A DNA stretch of 64,000 nucleotides from Candidatus Obscuribacter sp. (GTDB lineage Bacteria; Cyanobacteriota; Vampirovibrionia; Obscuribacterales; Obscuribacteraceae). A model generated the notes under the pieces. That model saw only the letters and a program-made list of their open reading frames with translations. It did not search any database and was not told the DNA's origin. The DNA lies in assembly GCA_021772095.1 (NCBI GenBank), contig JADYXR010000155.1, forward strand, positions 1-64,000. Direction: 5' to 3'. Of the stretch, positions 36,312 to 45,709 are shown one piece after another (position 1 is the stretch's first letter; every line of letters begins with the position of its first letter). The position numbers and the translations under genes are program-made.

Positions 36312-37622
36312 GTGAGAATGGTGGATTTGATAGTCGGTAAACGAGCCGGCGGTGAGCACTCCAAAGAAGAAATCCAATTCATAATCGATGGCATCATGGA
36401 CGGCTCCGTCCCCGACTATCAACTGAGCGCCTGGCTAATGGCAGTCTGCTGGCGCGGCTTGACCCATCAAGAAACCGCGTGGCTCACCGATGGCATGTGC
36501 CGCTCCGGGGATGTTCTTGACCTCTCGCACGTTGCCGAGTGGATCGGAGACAAGCACAGCACCGGTGGTGTGGGCGACAAAACCACTTTAGTATTCGTTC
36601 CGTTGCTTGCCGCCGCCGGGATTCCGATGGCTAAGTTATCCGGCCGAGGCCTGGGTCACACTGGTGGCACCATCGATAAACTCGAGGCTATTCCCGGGTT
36701 TCGCACTACATTGTCAAAGGAAGAATTTGTCGAACAAGTCAAAAATGTGTCGATGGCAATCGCAGGGCAAACCGCGGAACTGGCTCCAGCAGACGGAAAA
36801 ATCTACGCGCTGCGCGATGTGACTGGCACTGTCGAATCGATTCCATTAATCGCCGCGTCTGTCGTATCGAAGAAACTGGCAGCCGGAGCCAACCTAATCA
36901 TTCTCGATGTTAAAGCTGGTCGCGGTGCATTCATGGACACGGTTGAGAAAGCCAAAACTTTGGCAGAAACAATGGTGGCTGTGGGCAAAACGCTTGGTCG
37001 GCCGGTCAACGCAGTCGTCACCGATATGGAGCAGCCGCTGGGAAATGCGGTCGGGCATACGGTCGAAGTTATCGAAGCGATTGAAACTTTGAAGGGACGC
37101 GGACCAAAAGATTTGCATGAACTCTGCATGGCTCTAGGCTCGATGGCTCTTGTTACAGCCGGAAAAGAGAAGAGCCAGGAAGCGGCTCGTGATAAATTAA
37201 AGAAACTGATTAGCGACGGTACCGCTCTGGAGCTATTTCGAAAACTGGTCCGGGCTCAGGGTGGCGACGACAAGGTAATTGACGACTACAGCATAATGCC
37301 CACTGCAAAACACACATTCGAATTGAATTCACCGGAAGGTGGAGCGACCTGGGTCGAGCATCTCGACGGCAGAAAAATTGCCGAGACGCTCAAGATTATG
37401 GGCGCCGGTCGAGAGAAGAAAGGTGATCCAATCGACCTGGGTGTTGGTGTGGTTCTTAAAGCGAAGGTCGGAACTAAGGTGGCTGGCGGATCGTCACTAG
37501 CCACTGTCCACGCTAACTCAGAGGAGCAGTTCAATAAAGTCAAAGACAAATTGCTTTCTGCATTCACCTTCAGCAAGACCGAAGTAGCCGAGGCACCACT
37601 GGTGAAGGCAAGCGTTTCTTAG
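36312..37622 (+). CDS. pdp: Pyrimidine-nucleoside (thymidine) phosphorylase
   Basis: 436 residues. GTG 36312 lies behind GAGGAG. The family signature SGRGLGHTGGTIDKLEAIPGF, the phosphate-binding KHSTGGVGDK and DVKAGRGAFM are intact. It splits pyrimidine nucleosides with phosphate to give base and (deoxy)ribose-1-phosphate. Sequence cannot firmly separate DeoA from Pdp. It is divergent from mqnA. The lipoyl-pathway gene follows at 95 bases and may be co-transcribed. Confidence 0.93.
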   Translation: MRMVDLIVGKRAGGEHSKEEIQFIIDGIMDGSVPDYQLSAWLMAVCWRGLTHQETAWLTDGMCRSGDVLDLSHVAEWIGDKHSTGGVGDKTTLVFVPLLAAAGIPMAKLSGRGLGHTGGTIDKLEAIPGFRTTLSKEEFVEQVKNVSMAIAGQTAELAPADGKIYALRDVTGTVESIPLIAASVVSKKLAAGANLIILDVKAGRGAFMDTVEKAKTLAETMVAVGKTLGRPVNAVVTDMEQPLGNAVGHTVEVIEAIETLKGRGPKDLHELCMALGSMALVTAGKEKSQEAARDKLKKLISDGTALELFRKLVRAQGGDDKVIDDYSIMPTAKHTFELNSPEGGATWVEHLDGRKIAETLKIMGAGREKKGDPIDLGVGVVLKAKVGTKVAGGSSLATVHANSEEQFNKVKDKLLSAFTFSKTEVAEAPLVKASVS

Positions 37623-37629
37623 GACATCT

Positions 37630-37681
37630 CAGGCGTCCAACTGCGAAACTCCGATCAGGTATCCAACGGCGAAACTCAGTA
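37630..37681. repeat. Two adjacent 26-bp imperfect tandem repeats
   Basis: Units 37630-37655 and 37656-37681 share CAGG, TCCAAC and GCGAAACTC (about 20 of 26 bases). They lie just after the phosphorylase stop and before the acyltransferase gene. Their role is unknown; a simple duplication is likely. Confidence 0.55.
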
Positions 37682-37717
37682 CGTTCAGACTTATCACCAC
37701 GAGACTGAAAAACGAAG

Positions 37718-38587
37718 ATGACAAACTATTGGCGACTGATACCATACGCAGTACAGAGTGCCGCAGAAAATATGGCAATTGATGAAGCCATTCTCGATGC
37801 TCACCTGTCCGGCATAGTTCCACCAACCCTTCGAGTTTATGGCTGGGAACCGCGGGCGGTATCGATCGGTTACGGACAGAAACTCTCCGAAACCGTCGAG
37901 TCACGCATAAAGGCGCGAGGATACGACGTCGTTCGACGACCGACTGGTGGACGCGCGGTATTGCATGATTTTGAATTGACCTATTCATTTGTTGGTAGCG
38001 CAGGCGGTGCTGATGACGGCGCACTGAGCGAAAGTGTAATCGTGGCATACAAACAAATTTGCCAGGGTCTGATTCATGCGTTTAAAGGATTAGGCGTTGA
38101 CCTGGAACTTGGTGAATCATCGAGCAATTACAAAGACGCTCAAGACTGTTTCCTGGCAACAACTTCCGCGGACCTTCATTACCATGGAAAGAAGATGATC
38201 GGCAGCGCTCAACTGCGAAGAAAATCTGCAGTGCTCCAACACGGATCAATTCTATTGAATCAACCGCAGCATTTAATGGCGCAATTGCTTTCAGATCCGG
38301 CATCCGTTCCAAACATGAATGCGATCGGGGATAAGACGGCTAGCCATACCGGCACCGCTAACGACACTGCTGTCGAAACGGCAGCCGACACGCAAAGACA
38401 TGCGAATTTATTTGAGATCGTGGGCGAAAAGGTAAAAATCAATCGGCTAGAAGATGCGCTGATGCTCGGTTTCGAACGCGCCTTCTTTCACCCATTCCGA
38501 GATGAGAGTTTAACTTCCGAAGAAATGCATATGGCGCAACAGTACCGCGCGCGATACCAGCATGCGCGCGAGCAAGCCGCTTCCTGA
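37718..38587 (+). CDS. Lipoate-protein ligase/octanoyltransferase family protein (LipM-like)
   Basis: 289 residues. The biotinyl/lipoyl ligase fold shows RRPTGGRAVLHD, the Cys in DCFLATTSADL and the Lys in GKKMIGSAQLRR. A Cys at this position is the acyl-thioester residue of LipM-type octanoyltransferases, so that activity is favoured over ATP-dependent LplA. It would attach octanoate to GcvH or related proteins, which fits the glycine decarboxylase subunit at 58491-59945. A Thr/Ala-rich insert (about 205-225) is atypical. Confidence 0.82.
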   Translation: MTNYWRLIPYAVQSAAENMAIDEAILDAHLSGIVPPTLRVYGWEPRAVSIGYGQKLSETVESRIKARGYDVVRRPTGGRAVLHDFELTYSFVGSAGGADDGALSESVIVAYKQICQGLIHAFKGLGVDLELGESSSNYKDAQDCFLATTSADLHYHGKKMIGSAQLRRKSAVLQHGSILLNQPQHLMAQLLSDPASVPNMNAIGDKTASHTGTANDTAVETAADTQRHANLFEIVGEKVKINRLEDALMLGFERAFFHPFRDESLTSEEMHMAQQYRARYQHAREQAAS

Positions 38588-38643
38588 TCTTAGCTATGCT
38601 AATGCGGAAGTGGATATTTAAACCTGGAGCATTTCGCTAGTGG

Positions 38644-39195
38644 TTATTTGAACCTGTTCAATGGATTGAGACCGGCTAGCATAGAGCGTTTCGGTTTCTT
38701 GCCTTGAGATTGAGCGATGCGCTCTTTTGCCATTCGTTTTAAACTTTGAATGGCAGTGCGAGCTTCTTGCTGTTCCAAATGATCGGCATCGTGACGCGCC
38801 AATAGCGTCCACTCGTCGATGCATTGTCCATAAAGCTCCCAATCAACCGACTTGCGATTCGATTTGATCTTCTGCGTCATCACGCGGGCGAGCATGAGGT
38901 GGCCAGTGGGATCTTGAGGATCGAACTGAACCGCTTTGGCTAACGCTTTCATCGCTGCATCGAGTTCACCTTCAGTGATCAATTGATCTGCTTTGAAGCG
39001 CAGATGTGATGCTTCACTCAATTTTGCAGTCGAGCCAGTCCCGAAGTAAGAGCTGTCAGGTTTTTCCGTGGAATAAACTTTGCCTGCATCTCCGACGCTC
39101 GGCGAAATCGAGTCGGCCAGCGCGCCCGGCATGCATGCGGTGGCGACAGTCAGAGTCAGCGCGATTCTGGCAAAATTGGTTTTGTCTAACATCAA
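38644..39195 (-). CDS. Exported small TPR-like protein
   Basis: 183 residues. A signal peptide (cleavage near ALADS) is followed by a polar stretch and one or two TPR-like units (FKADQLITEGELDAAMKALA, AVQFDPQDPTGHLMLARVM). The C-terminus is basic (KKPKRSML). No specific family. It converges with the acyltransferase gene, with about 55 bases between the ends. Its partners are unknown. Confidence 0.6.
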   Translation of the reverse strand: MMLDKTNFARIALTLTVATACMPGALADSISPSVGDAGKVYSTEKPDSSYFGTGSTAKLSEASHLRFKADQLITEGELDAAMKALAKAVQFDPQDPTGHLMLARVMTQKIKSNRKSVDWELYGQCIDEWTLLARHDADHLEQQEARTAIQSLKRMAKERIAQSQGKKPKRSMLAGLNPLNRFK

Positions 39196-39234
39196 TTACA
39201 TTCTCAGTGAGGGACAACTAAAACAAAGAGCGAA

Positions 39235-39630
39235 TTACTCTTTTTTCGGTTCTTCATCCTTTTCATCATCGGCTTTTACTGCGCCGTCTTCTTCGTCTTC
39301 GTCGGTGACATCATCAATGTCGACGTGCTGCGAATTGGTTTGCAGCTCTTCGATCTGTTCTTCGATTTCTTTGATTTTTTGATCGATGCGTTCGATCTGG
39401 TTGATCTCGTCCTTGATTTTTTCTTTCAAGACGTTGCCATCGATCGCACTGTTCTCATCGATCAGGGTGTAGACGCGCAAACCAATTGCCTGCAAATGTT
39501 TGTTCTTCTCGTTAGAGAGAGTCACCACGTTCAACTTGAGTTTGCCTTTTTTGGCAGCGCGATTCGTCTCGTCGGCGACCTTTCCGGCGGCTGATTTTAC
39601 TTTGTCGAAGATGTTCTCAAAACGTGCCAT
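39235..39630 (-). CDS. Coiled-coil acidic hypothetical protein
   Basis: 131 residues from ATG 39630 (MARFENIFDKV). The first 45 are basic and helical, with KVADETNRAAKKGK. A heptad-rich coiled coil covers about 65-100 (EINQIERIDQKIKEIEEQIEEL), then a very acidic tail of Asp/Glu. There is no signal peptide or membrane helix. The frame is open to 39654, but the extra residues are not natural-looking. It resembles small cytosolic proteins of unknown function that follow zinc-ribbon families, without the Cys residues. Confidence 0.7.
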   Translation of the reverse strand: MARFENIFDKVKSAAGKVADETNRAAKKGKLKLNVVTLSNEKNKHLQAIGLRVYTLIDENSAIDGNVLKEKIKDEINQIERIDQKIKEIEEQIEELQTNSQHVDIDDVTDEDEEDGAVKADDEKDEEPKKE

Positions 39631-39902
39631 TTTATTTTCCTGTTCGATTCTCAATCACTAGCGGCCAGAATACCCTATATTGAGAGCGAGCGCAAAGGCA
39701 TGCTAGCGGCAGCACATACAGACTGGACATGCATGTTACAAACGCGTGCGCGGCGACCTTGTATGCGCAAGTGTTTAAACACTCACACCAGAAACAAAAT
39801 TGCAAAAAACAAACTTCGATTCGATTGAAAAAATGTTCATGAAGGATGGCGTTGTTTTGAAGGTTGGCGATGTGTTCGCATGAAGCTTGAGTTATTCGTC
39901 GA

Positions 39903-41150
39903 CTAAGCGACGAAACAATCTTCTTCAAGACGAAAACGTTTGTGGATCACTCGCACAGCTTCACGAGCAAACTTAGCGGGAAGCAAGACGCTGACTCGCA
40001 TATCGCCTGTCGCTACCATGTTGACCGGGATGCCGGCCGATTGCAGCGCTTCGAAAACGCTTGCCACCACTTCCGGTCTCTGAGTGAGTCGTCGTCCAAC
40101 AACCGAGATGCGCGCGATATCGGTGTCTACATTGACGCGCGGATTGCCCAGCGAATCGCCGAGCGATTCAATCAATGTTTGCACTCTGCCAAGGGACTTG
40201 CGATCGATGGTAAACGCCATCTCTTGCGAAGGCTCGTCTTCATGAGCAAGGAGCATGAGCATGTCGGTATTGATTCTCAATTCTTCCAGGCGGGTGAACA
40301 ATGCCGAGATGCCATCGAGCGATGTGTGGTTTTTGTCGACCACTCTAGATTTGAGTGTCAGTGCGGCTTGCGTCATATCGCACGCAATGCTGCAGACGGT
40401 ATATTCCGGCACCATCAGTCGAGGACCGATCAATGTGCCCAGATCTTTAGGTTCAAAGGTCGAGCGCACTCTGAGCGGAACCTGTGCATCCATCGCCAAC
40501 TCGACGCTGCGCGCCGCCAGCACTTGCGCGCCTGTCGCAGAGAGTTCGAGCATTTCTTCGTAGCTCACCGAAGCTAGTCTGCGAGCATCGGTCAGTAAAC
40601 GTGGATCAGCTGTGTAAACTCCATTGACATCCGTGTAAATGTCACATCGATCCGCATTCAACGCACTGGCAACTGCAACCGCAGTCGTGTCAGATCCGCC
40701 GCGACCGAGCGTTGTCAGTTCATTATTAGGAGTTACGCCTTGGAAACCAGCAATAACCGCGATTTCACCACGCTGCAAACTCGCTTCAACAGCGTCCGGC
40801 GCGATATGTTGAATCTTCGCTATACCGTGATTGCTCTCGGTGATGATGCCTGCTTGAGAACCAGTAAATGATCTCGCTTGATAGCCCAGCGATTGAATTG
40901 CCATCGACATGAGCGCGATGGACACTTGCTCTCCAGTTGTAAGGAGCATGTCCATTTCGCGAGCGTTCGGTTGATTAGTAATTTCGTCGGCCATGCCGAT
41001 CAGATGGTCTGTCGTATGCCCCATCGCGGAGACTACCGTTGCGACTTCATGCCCCTCGTGGGCTGCTGCCACTGCAATCTCGGCTGCTGCCTTGATTTTG
41101 CCGACATCGGCGATGGATGTTCCACCAAACTTTTGTACTAAACGACCCAT
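39903..41150 (-). CDS. lysC: Aspartate kinase
   Basis: 415 residues. The N-terminal catalytic domain has QKFGGTSIADV, LTTGEQVS and LGRGGSDTTAVAVA. Two C-terminal ACT domains (about 260-335 and 345-410) bind lysine or threonine for feedback control. It makes aspartyl-phosphate for Lys, Thr, Met and diaminopimelate. Length and motifs are typical, and it is monocistronic. Position 41150 is an ATG behind weak GC-containing sequence. Confidence 0.95.
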   Translation of the reverse strand: MGRLVQKFGGTSIADVGKIKAAAEIAVAAAHEGHEVATVVSAMGHTTDHLIGMADEITNQPNAREMDMLLTTGEQVSIALMSMAIQSLGYQARSFTGSQAGIITESNHGIAKIQHIAPDAVEASLQRGEIAVIAGFQGVTPNNELTTLGRGGSDTTAVAVASALNADRCDIYTDVNGVYTADPRLLTDARRLASVSYEEMLELSATGAQVLAARSVELAMDAQVPLRVRSTFEPKDLGTLIGPRLMVPEYTVCSIACDMTQAALTLKSRVVDKNHTSLDGISALFTRLEELRINTDMLMLLAHEDEPSQEMAFTIDRKSLGRVQTLIESLGDSLGNPRVNVDTDIARISVVGRRLTQRPEVVASVFEALQSAGIPVNMVATGDMRVSVLLPAKFAREAVRVIHKRFRLEEDCFVA

Positions 41151-41643
41151 GTGATTTGCTGCTGATTGATATAGGGGCTGACAAATTTATAATAGCGTTC
41201 ATGGGTTAGATCGAAGTTAACAGCCTGGGAAAAGTATTCTCATAAAGAATGAAGGCAATCGGGTGTGCCAATAGGCTGAACGTATATACGTCGTAAAGCG
41301 TTCGTTAAGCCACATTGGAAACGCGTCTTGGGAATTTCAATATCTGAAGCCCAAAACGATTTTTTAAACTCGAATAAGAGAAATTATGTGACACCATCCA
41401 TAGTGGCGACCCAAATCGGCTCGAAGCCAGGTGGAGATGATGTCGGAATCCGAATGACGACAAACACTTTTGTCGACACAGATTAGCGAGACCACTTTTC
41501 GATAGCAATAACCAATTCAAATTGTTCGTCGAACCGTCGGCGCCAATGGAATATAGCAATCTACGACACAACCACGCTCGTCGAATCCGTTCAACGAAAC
41601 TATAGCGTTCGCTCGAAATGACTCGACGTGCAATTGAAACGGT
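41151..41643. other. Gene-poor stretch upstream of lysC
   Basis: Nearly 500 bases between two minus-strand genes. One 88-codon frame (41305-41571) has a Cys/His/Arg-rich composition and no ribosome-binding site, so I reject it. An A/T-rich TATTATAAAT on the minus strand near 41190 may be a -10 region for lysC. Nothing else is recognised. Confidence 0.45.
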
Positions 41644-42831
41644 CTATTTTGTCTTCATCATCTTCTTAGGATGCGCATCTTCGTAGCCCCAAGATGATTT
41701 AGCCGACGAGTAATTATGCCCGCCCCATCCGCTTCCGCCGGCACCCGATTGTCCGCTCCAATTGTTTGCAGACGCGGAGTTCTGACCCCATTGTCCGGCT
41801 TCGTGCTGCGTCTTCTCGCCATTGGCGTGAGCTTTGTGTTCCGCTGTTATGCGATCGGCAGTAGCCTGATCTCCAATCGTCGGACCGTCATGATGCTCGC
41901 CGATCATTCGACCGCTGTGAGCATCAATGCCGTCTTCGTTCTTATCGTAACGCGGTTTGCCGTAGTCAGAATAATTGGCCACATCAAATCGTTGAAACGG
42001 CATAAACGGACGCTTCGCCATGCGTTCATGCAAAATCACATCGCAGGTTTTAAAAGCTTGACCGGGAGGATGACCACTCTCTTCCATTCCTGCTTTCGCG
42101 AGCTTGGTATCAAGTATGGTGTCAGACGAATCGAGCTTGTACTGCGCTTCGTATTGTTGGTCGAAGCCCTGCATGTGACTGCGTCTACTCATTTGCACCG
42201 GATGCTGGTTGATGTGAGCCAACTGCATTTGTTTGAACAACTGATTCTTCTGACCGCGGTTCAAAGAGGTGTCGGTATAGACCTTATTCAGTTGCCACGC
42301 GAATTTCATTTCCTGCGCCAAATCGCGAGGGTCCCAATAACCGGGCAAACAGTGCAATACGGTACCGTCCGGCGACAACATGAACAATTGAAGATTGTGT
42401 GGACCAGCTCCGTTTGAAGTGGTCGTCGCGTTGCCTTGCCGTTCGTGTCGCCCGGAAACTCCGGCGTAACTTTGATTGGTAATGTCCGTAAACCCACAGA
42501 CAAAGTAACTCTTCAGATTCGTATATGCCGGTTCTTGTGAGAGGCTCACGGCCCTCAAGCTATTGCCGGCGCTTCAAGTGGCGCCGGATAAGGTGCCCAG
42601 CATATTGACCCAAAATACCAATTTGCCTTCTCGTCTGGCATCCTCTTGAGCCTGCGAAACTGAGCGATGCCAGCGGATTTCGCTGGTCAATTTGTTCGTG
42701 CGCTCGGTATTTTGTGAACCGGTTATCAGATGTTTCGCGGGGGCTGCTTCTGTCGGCGATGTCGCGAACAGCGCCAAGGTCGATAGCAGAAGAGCGGCTA
42801 CCTGAGCGCGATTGCTAAATACTTCTCGCAT
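41644..42831 (-). CDS. Exported thioredoxin-like protein interrupted by one in-frame UGA (candidate selenoprotein)
   Basis: ATG 42831, with GGAG six bases before it, opens a signal peptide (cleavage near EAAPA). A thioredoxin-like start follows: SVSQAQEDARREGKLVFWVNM, then LGTLSGAT and a single UGA (42576-42574). The same frame resumes with SAGNSLRAVSLSQ, FVCGFTDITN, LFMLSPDGTVLHCLPGYWDP and a Gly/Ser/His-rich tail, to a normal stop at 41644. If UGA is read through the product has 395 residues. The UGA sits where thioredoxin folds carry their redox Cys, after the first beta strand. The second part alone has only a TTG start and no ribosome-binding site. Either Sec is inserted or the gene is a recent nonsense mutant. 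Confidence 0.6.
42541..42587 (-). promoter_or_regulatory. UGA with SECIS-like hairpins
   Basis: Minus strand. The UGA (42576-42574) lies in the 8-base loop of a 7-bp G/C stem (42587-42581 with 42572-42566). A second hairpin follows: stem 42556-42553 plus 42551, with a bulged G at 42552, pairs with 42545-42541 and leaves a 5-base loop CGUGA. The loop begins 24 bases after the UGA. Bacterial SECIS elements usually have a small apical loop with an early G at about 16-37 bases from the UGA, so geometry fits. The stems are short and this is suggestive only. Confidence 0.4.
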
Positions 42832-42974
42832 TTGTCACTCCAATTCGTTGCGATTGCGACTGGGTTTCGTGATTCCGTGAAGCCTTACCCTTGTATTATT
42901 CCCGGATTTTGGTGGGAAATGTGCAATTCTGGGCAAAAAGTACTTATGCTAACTCAAGCTGGAATCCTCTTTCT

Positions 42975-44501
42975 ATGACTACTTCACCTGAACATATGAA
43001 TAAGGTGAGATCAAAACCTCACTTGTCCTACAATCAAATTGTGACACAGATCGCCGACGCCATCCCCGTTCTGGTCTGGACGACTGATGGCAACGGCATG
43101 GCTGAGTATTTTAACGAACGCTATTTCGAATACACTGGAAAAACTTTTGAAGAGTTGCGCGGTAACGGCTGGCGGTCGATTTTGCATCCCGACGATCTCG
43201 ATCGATGCGTCGCGTGCTGGAAAGAATCAGTTGCAGAGGGCAAGCATTACGAAATCGAATATCGTTTGTATTGTAAATCCGACAATTCGTTTAGGTGGCA
43301 CCTCGGAAGAGGTTTTCCGGTTCGGTCGGACGATGGACAAATTGTGCATTGGTTCGGAACCTGCACCGACATCGAACAACAGAAGCAGTTACAGATAATG
43401 CTTCAGTCGGTGATGGACAATATCTCGCAATCGATATTTTGGAAAGATAAGCATTCCGTATTCCTTGGTTGCAACAAATTGTTCGCGCAGAACGCAGGTT
43501 TTGGCAGTCCCAATGAGCTTATCGGCAAAACCGATTATGATTTTCCAAACGTTCCAAAAGAGCAAGCCGATTTTTTTCGCGCTTGTGATAAATACGTGAT
43601 GGAAAAAGATACACCGGAATACAACATCATCGAACCATTTTGCGCAGCCGATGGAAAAACGATTTGGCTCAGCACGAGCAAGATTCCGCTTCATGACGCC
43701 AACGGTGCCGTCACAGGCATCCTCTGCATGTTCACAGACGTAACCGACCGTGAAAATTTGCTCGCACAACGAGATGATTTCATGGCCTCTCTAGCGCATG
43801 ATTTAAAGGTACCGATTGTTGGCGCAATGAAGGTTCTCGAGGCGGTTTTGCGTGGAACAACAGGTCCCATCAATCCGCAGCAAAACGAACTGATTACGAT
43901 GCTGCAAACCAGTAATACGAATTTGCTGCAGATGGTGAACAATCTCCTTCAAGTTCTTAAGTATGAGGCGGAGACTGATGAGCTGTACTTCACCAATTTT
44001 GAATTTGTAGATTTGATTCATGAATGCGTGAAAGAAATTACACCAATCGCAGAAGCAAAAAAGGTAAACATCATCGTGCGCATGCCGGATGTGGCCTCGA
44101 TTCACGGCGATCGGCTGGCGTTGCGTCGAGTCGTATTCAATCTGCTTTCTAATGCGATCGATTACTCCGCATCGGGATCTAGCGTTAAGTTGATCTTAGC
44201 CGAGGGTGACTCCGAGTCATATGTTTTGACAGTCACCAACCTCGGTGAACCGATTTCCGAAGAAGACCTGGGTAATCTGTTCCAACGATTCTGGCAGGGC
44301 CAAAGGTTCGGAGTCGGGACAGGATTGGGACTGTATCATGCTCGGCAAGTTGTGGAAGGACACGGTGGTGAAATCAGTTGTTCGAGCGACCGAACAAATG
44401 GCACCACTATCAAAGCAATTGTTCCAAAAAAAGGTGTAGCGACAGATATCAAAGACTCGCTAATAAAGCATCGATCTAAACTTTCAATCAAGCATCTTTA
44501 G
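42975..44501 (+). CDS. PAS-domain sensor histidine kinase
   Basis: About 508 residues from ATG 42975; an open extension to 42891 is not conserved. Two PAS domains (about 20-140 with FEELRGNGWRSILHPDDLDR, and 145-265 with FLGCNKLFAQNAGF) precede a HisKA domain with SLAHDLKVPI. The HATPase domain shows NLLSNAIDYSASG (N box), a shortened G1 region and GTGLGLYHARQVVEGHGG (G2). It autophosphorylates His in response to an unknown cytosolic signal. No membrane segment and no adjacent response regulator. Confidence 0.88.
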   Translation: MTTSPEHMNKVRSKPHLSYNQIVTQIADAIPVLVWTTDGNGMAEYFNERYFEYTGKTFEELRGNGWRSILHPDDLDRCVACWKESVAEGKHYEIEYRLYCKSDNSFRWHLGRGFPVRSDDGQIVHWFGTCTDIEQQKQLQIMLQSVMDNISQSIFWKDKHSVFLGCNKLFAQNAGFGSPNELIGKTDYDFPNVPKEQADFFRACDKYVMEKDTPEYNIIEPFCAADGKTIWLSTSKIPLHDANGAVTGILCMFTDVTDRENLLAQRDDFMASLAHDLKVPIVGAMKVLEAVLRGTTGPINPQQNELITMLQTSNTNLLQMVNNLLQVLKYEAETDELYFTNFEFVDLIHECVKEITPIAEAKKVNIIVRMPDVASIHGDRLALRRVVFNLLSNAIDYSASGSSVKLILAEGDSESYVLTVTNLGEPISEEDLGNLFQRFWQGQRFGVGTGLGLYHARQVVEGHGGEISCSSDRTNGTTIKAIVPKKGVATDIKDSLIKHRSKLSIKHL

Positions 44502-44650
44502 CTCTTCTAATTGCATCGCTAATAGTTCGATTAAAAATCTAGCTCCTGCGAAATGCATCGCTCGATGCTACCGTCTAAACGCCTGTATCTTCTGTCGAAC
44601 GCATCGCTCAGGTCATTAACCAAGTATCCGTAGTTTTTTTCGAAACGCTC

Positions 44651-45580
44651 TTAGATGGCTGGTTTTGCAGCGCCTGGCACTAATGAAGTTTGTGGTTGTG
44701 GAACGAGATTCTGCAAGCCGTGAGTGTTCAAATATGTGTTCAGAGATTGAACGAGATCAATGTTGTTTTGATACTGTTGAGGCGCGAATGCACCAACTTT
44801 CTGCATCTTCGAAACCAGCGCGCCTTCTCTCAACGGCTGGCCGGCCGAGGAGAAAATGCGATTGGAACTATTATTATCGAGTTCGCCATCGGAGAGCATC
44901 GTGTAATCGTTGAGTGACTCTTGTTGAAACATATCGGCAACGCTTGACGATCCATTATAAGTTTCAGAGACGATGTATCGAGCGCGTGTGACCAGCTCAC
45001 GTTCTGAGGTGCGCTCACACTTCAATTCCGTCATCAGGAAGCGAGCCAACTTTCCTTTAGTCCATCCGTCCTTTTCCAGAGGCAGAATATCCGCGTGCCA
45101 GATGTTGCCCTGCCGATCATACTGGTGTCCCCAGGTAATCGTCATTTCGTTTTCGGTCCACGCCGACATGCTGGTGAAGCGCCCCGTGCGCAGGTCGCGA
45201 TAGCTGACGGTCAAATCGCCCTGCTTGCGCCACGCTCCTGCCAGCCATTTTGGAATCATAAACCACTCGACAGTGGTGCCGACACCCTGCGCCACGTTAG
45301 CGCTGCCGACTAATCGCGGGACTGAGTGATAGGCGTCGGCGTGCCCTGCCATCGGTGATTCGAATTGTGGGCTCGGTGTGGCGCGTTGTATGGCTAGATT
45401 GTATTGCGGCTGCGATGCCCCCGCCTGCAAGCGTTGATTGAGTGCGGAAGCCGGTTGTGTCGCTATTGGCGCAAGATAATCCTCGTGTTGAATTCCCGAG
45501 TACAAAGTGTAGCCGTAAGCCATGCCACCAGATATGGTGAACAACGTTGCTAACAAAAATGCCTGTACTTGTTTCTTCAT
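44651..45580 (-). CDS. Exported hypothetical protein
   Basis: 309 residues from ATG 45580 behind GGGAG. The signal peptide or anchor (VQAFLLATLFTISGGMAYGY) is followed by a Gln/Ala/Pro-rich linker. A beta-rich domain (about 105-245) contains WFMIPKWLAGAWRKQGDL, SMSAWTENEMTITWGHQYD and LVTRARYIVSETY, a lipocalin-like strand pattern without firm family match. The C-terminal 60 residues are helical with LVQSLNTYLNTHGL. It is probably periplasmic and membrane-associated. Function unknown. Confidence 0.65.
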   Translation of the reverse strand: MKKQVQAFLLATLFTISGGMAYGYTLYSGIQHEDYLAPIATQPASALNQRLQAGASQPQYNLAIQRATPSPQFESPMAGHADAYHSVPRLVGSANVAQGVGTTVEWFMIPKWLAGAWRKQGDLTVSYRDLRTGRFTSMSAWTENEMTITWGHQYDRQGNIWHADILPLEKDGWTKGKLARFLMTELKCERTSERELVTRARYIVSETYNGSSSVADMFQQESLNDYTMLSDGELDNNSSNRIFSSAGQPLREGALVSKMQKVGAFAPQQYQNNIDLVQSLNTYLNTHGLQNLVPQPQTSLVPGAAKPAI

Positions 45581-45709
45581 TGAGTCTCCCGCCGAACGTC
45601 GAGTTTGAAACCGATTCACGCTTGTCTTACACTTCGCGTTTGTATTTCACCGTCTATCGCTGGTCGTCGTTCATACGCCAGCAAGTTTTGTGCTGAAGTT
45701 CGAAACTTA

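Noticed and set aside
41305-41571. 88-codon minus-strand frame upstream of the thioredoxin-like gene
   Set aside because: Cys/His/Arg-rich noise-like sequence with no ribosome-binding site.
44553-44566. Small palindrome (GCATCG-CT-CGATGC) between convergent genes
   Set aside because: Loop of two bases and no T-tract, so not a credible terminator.
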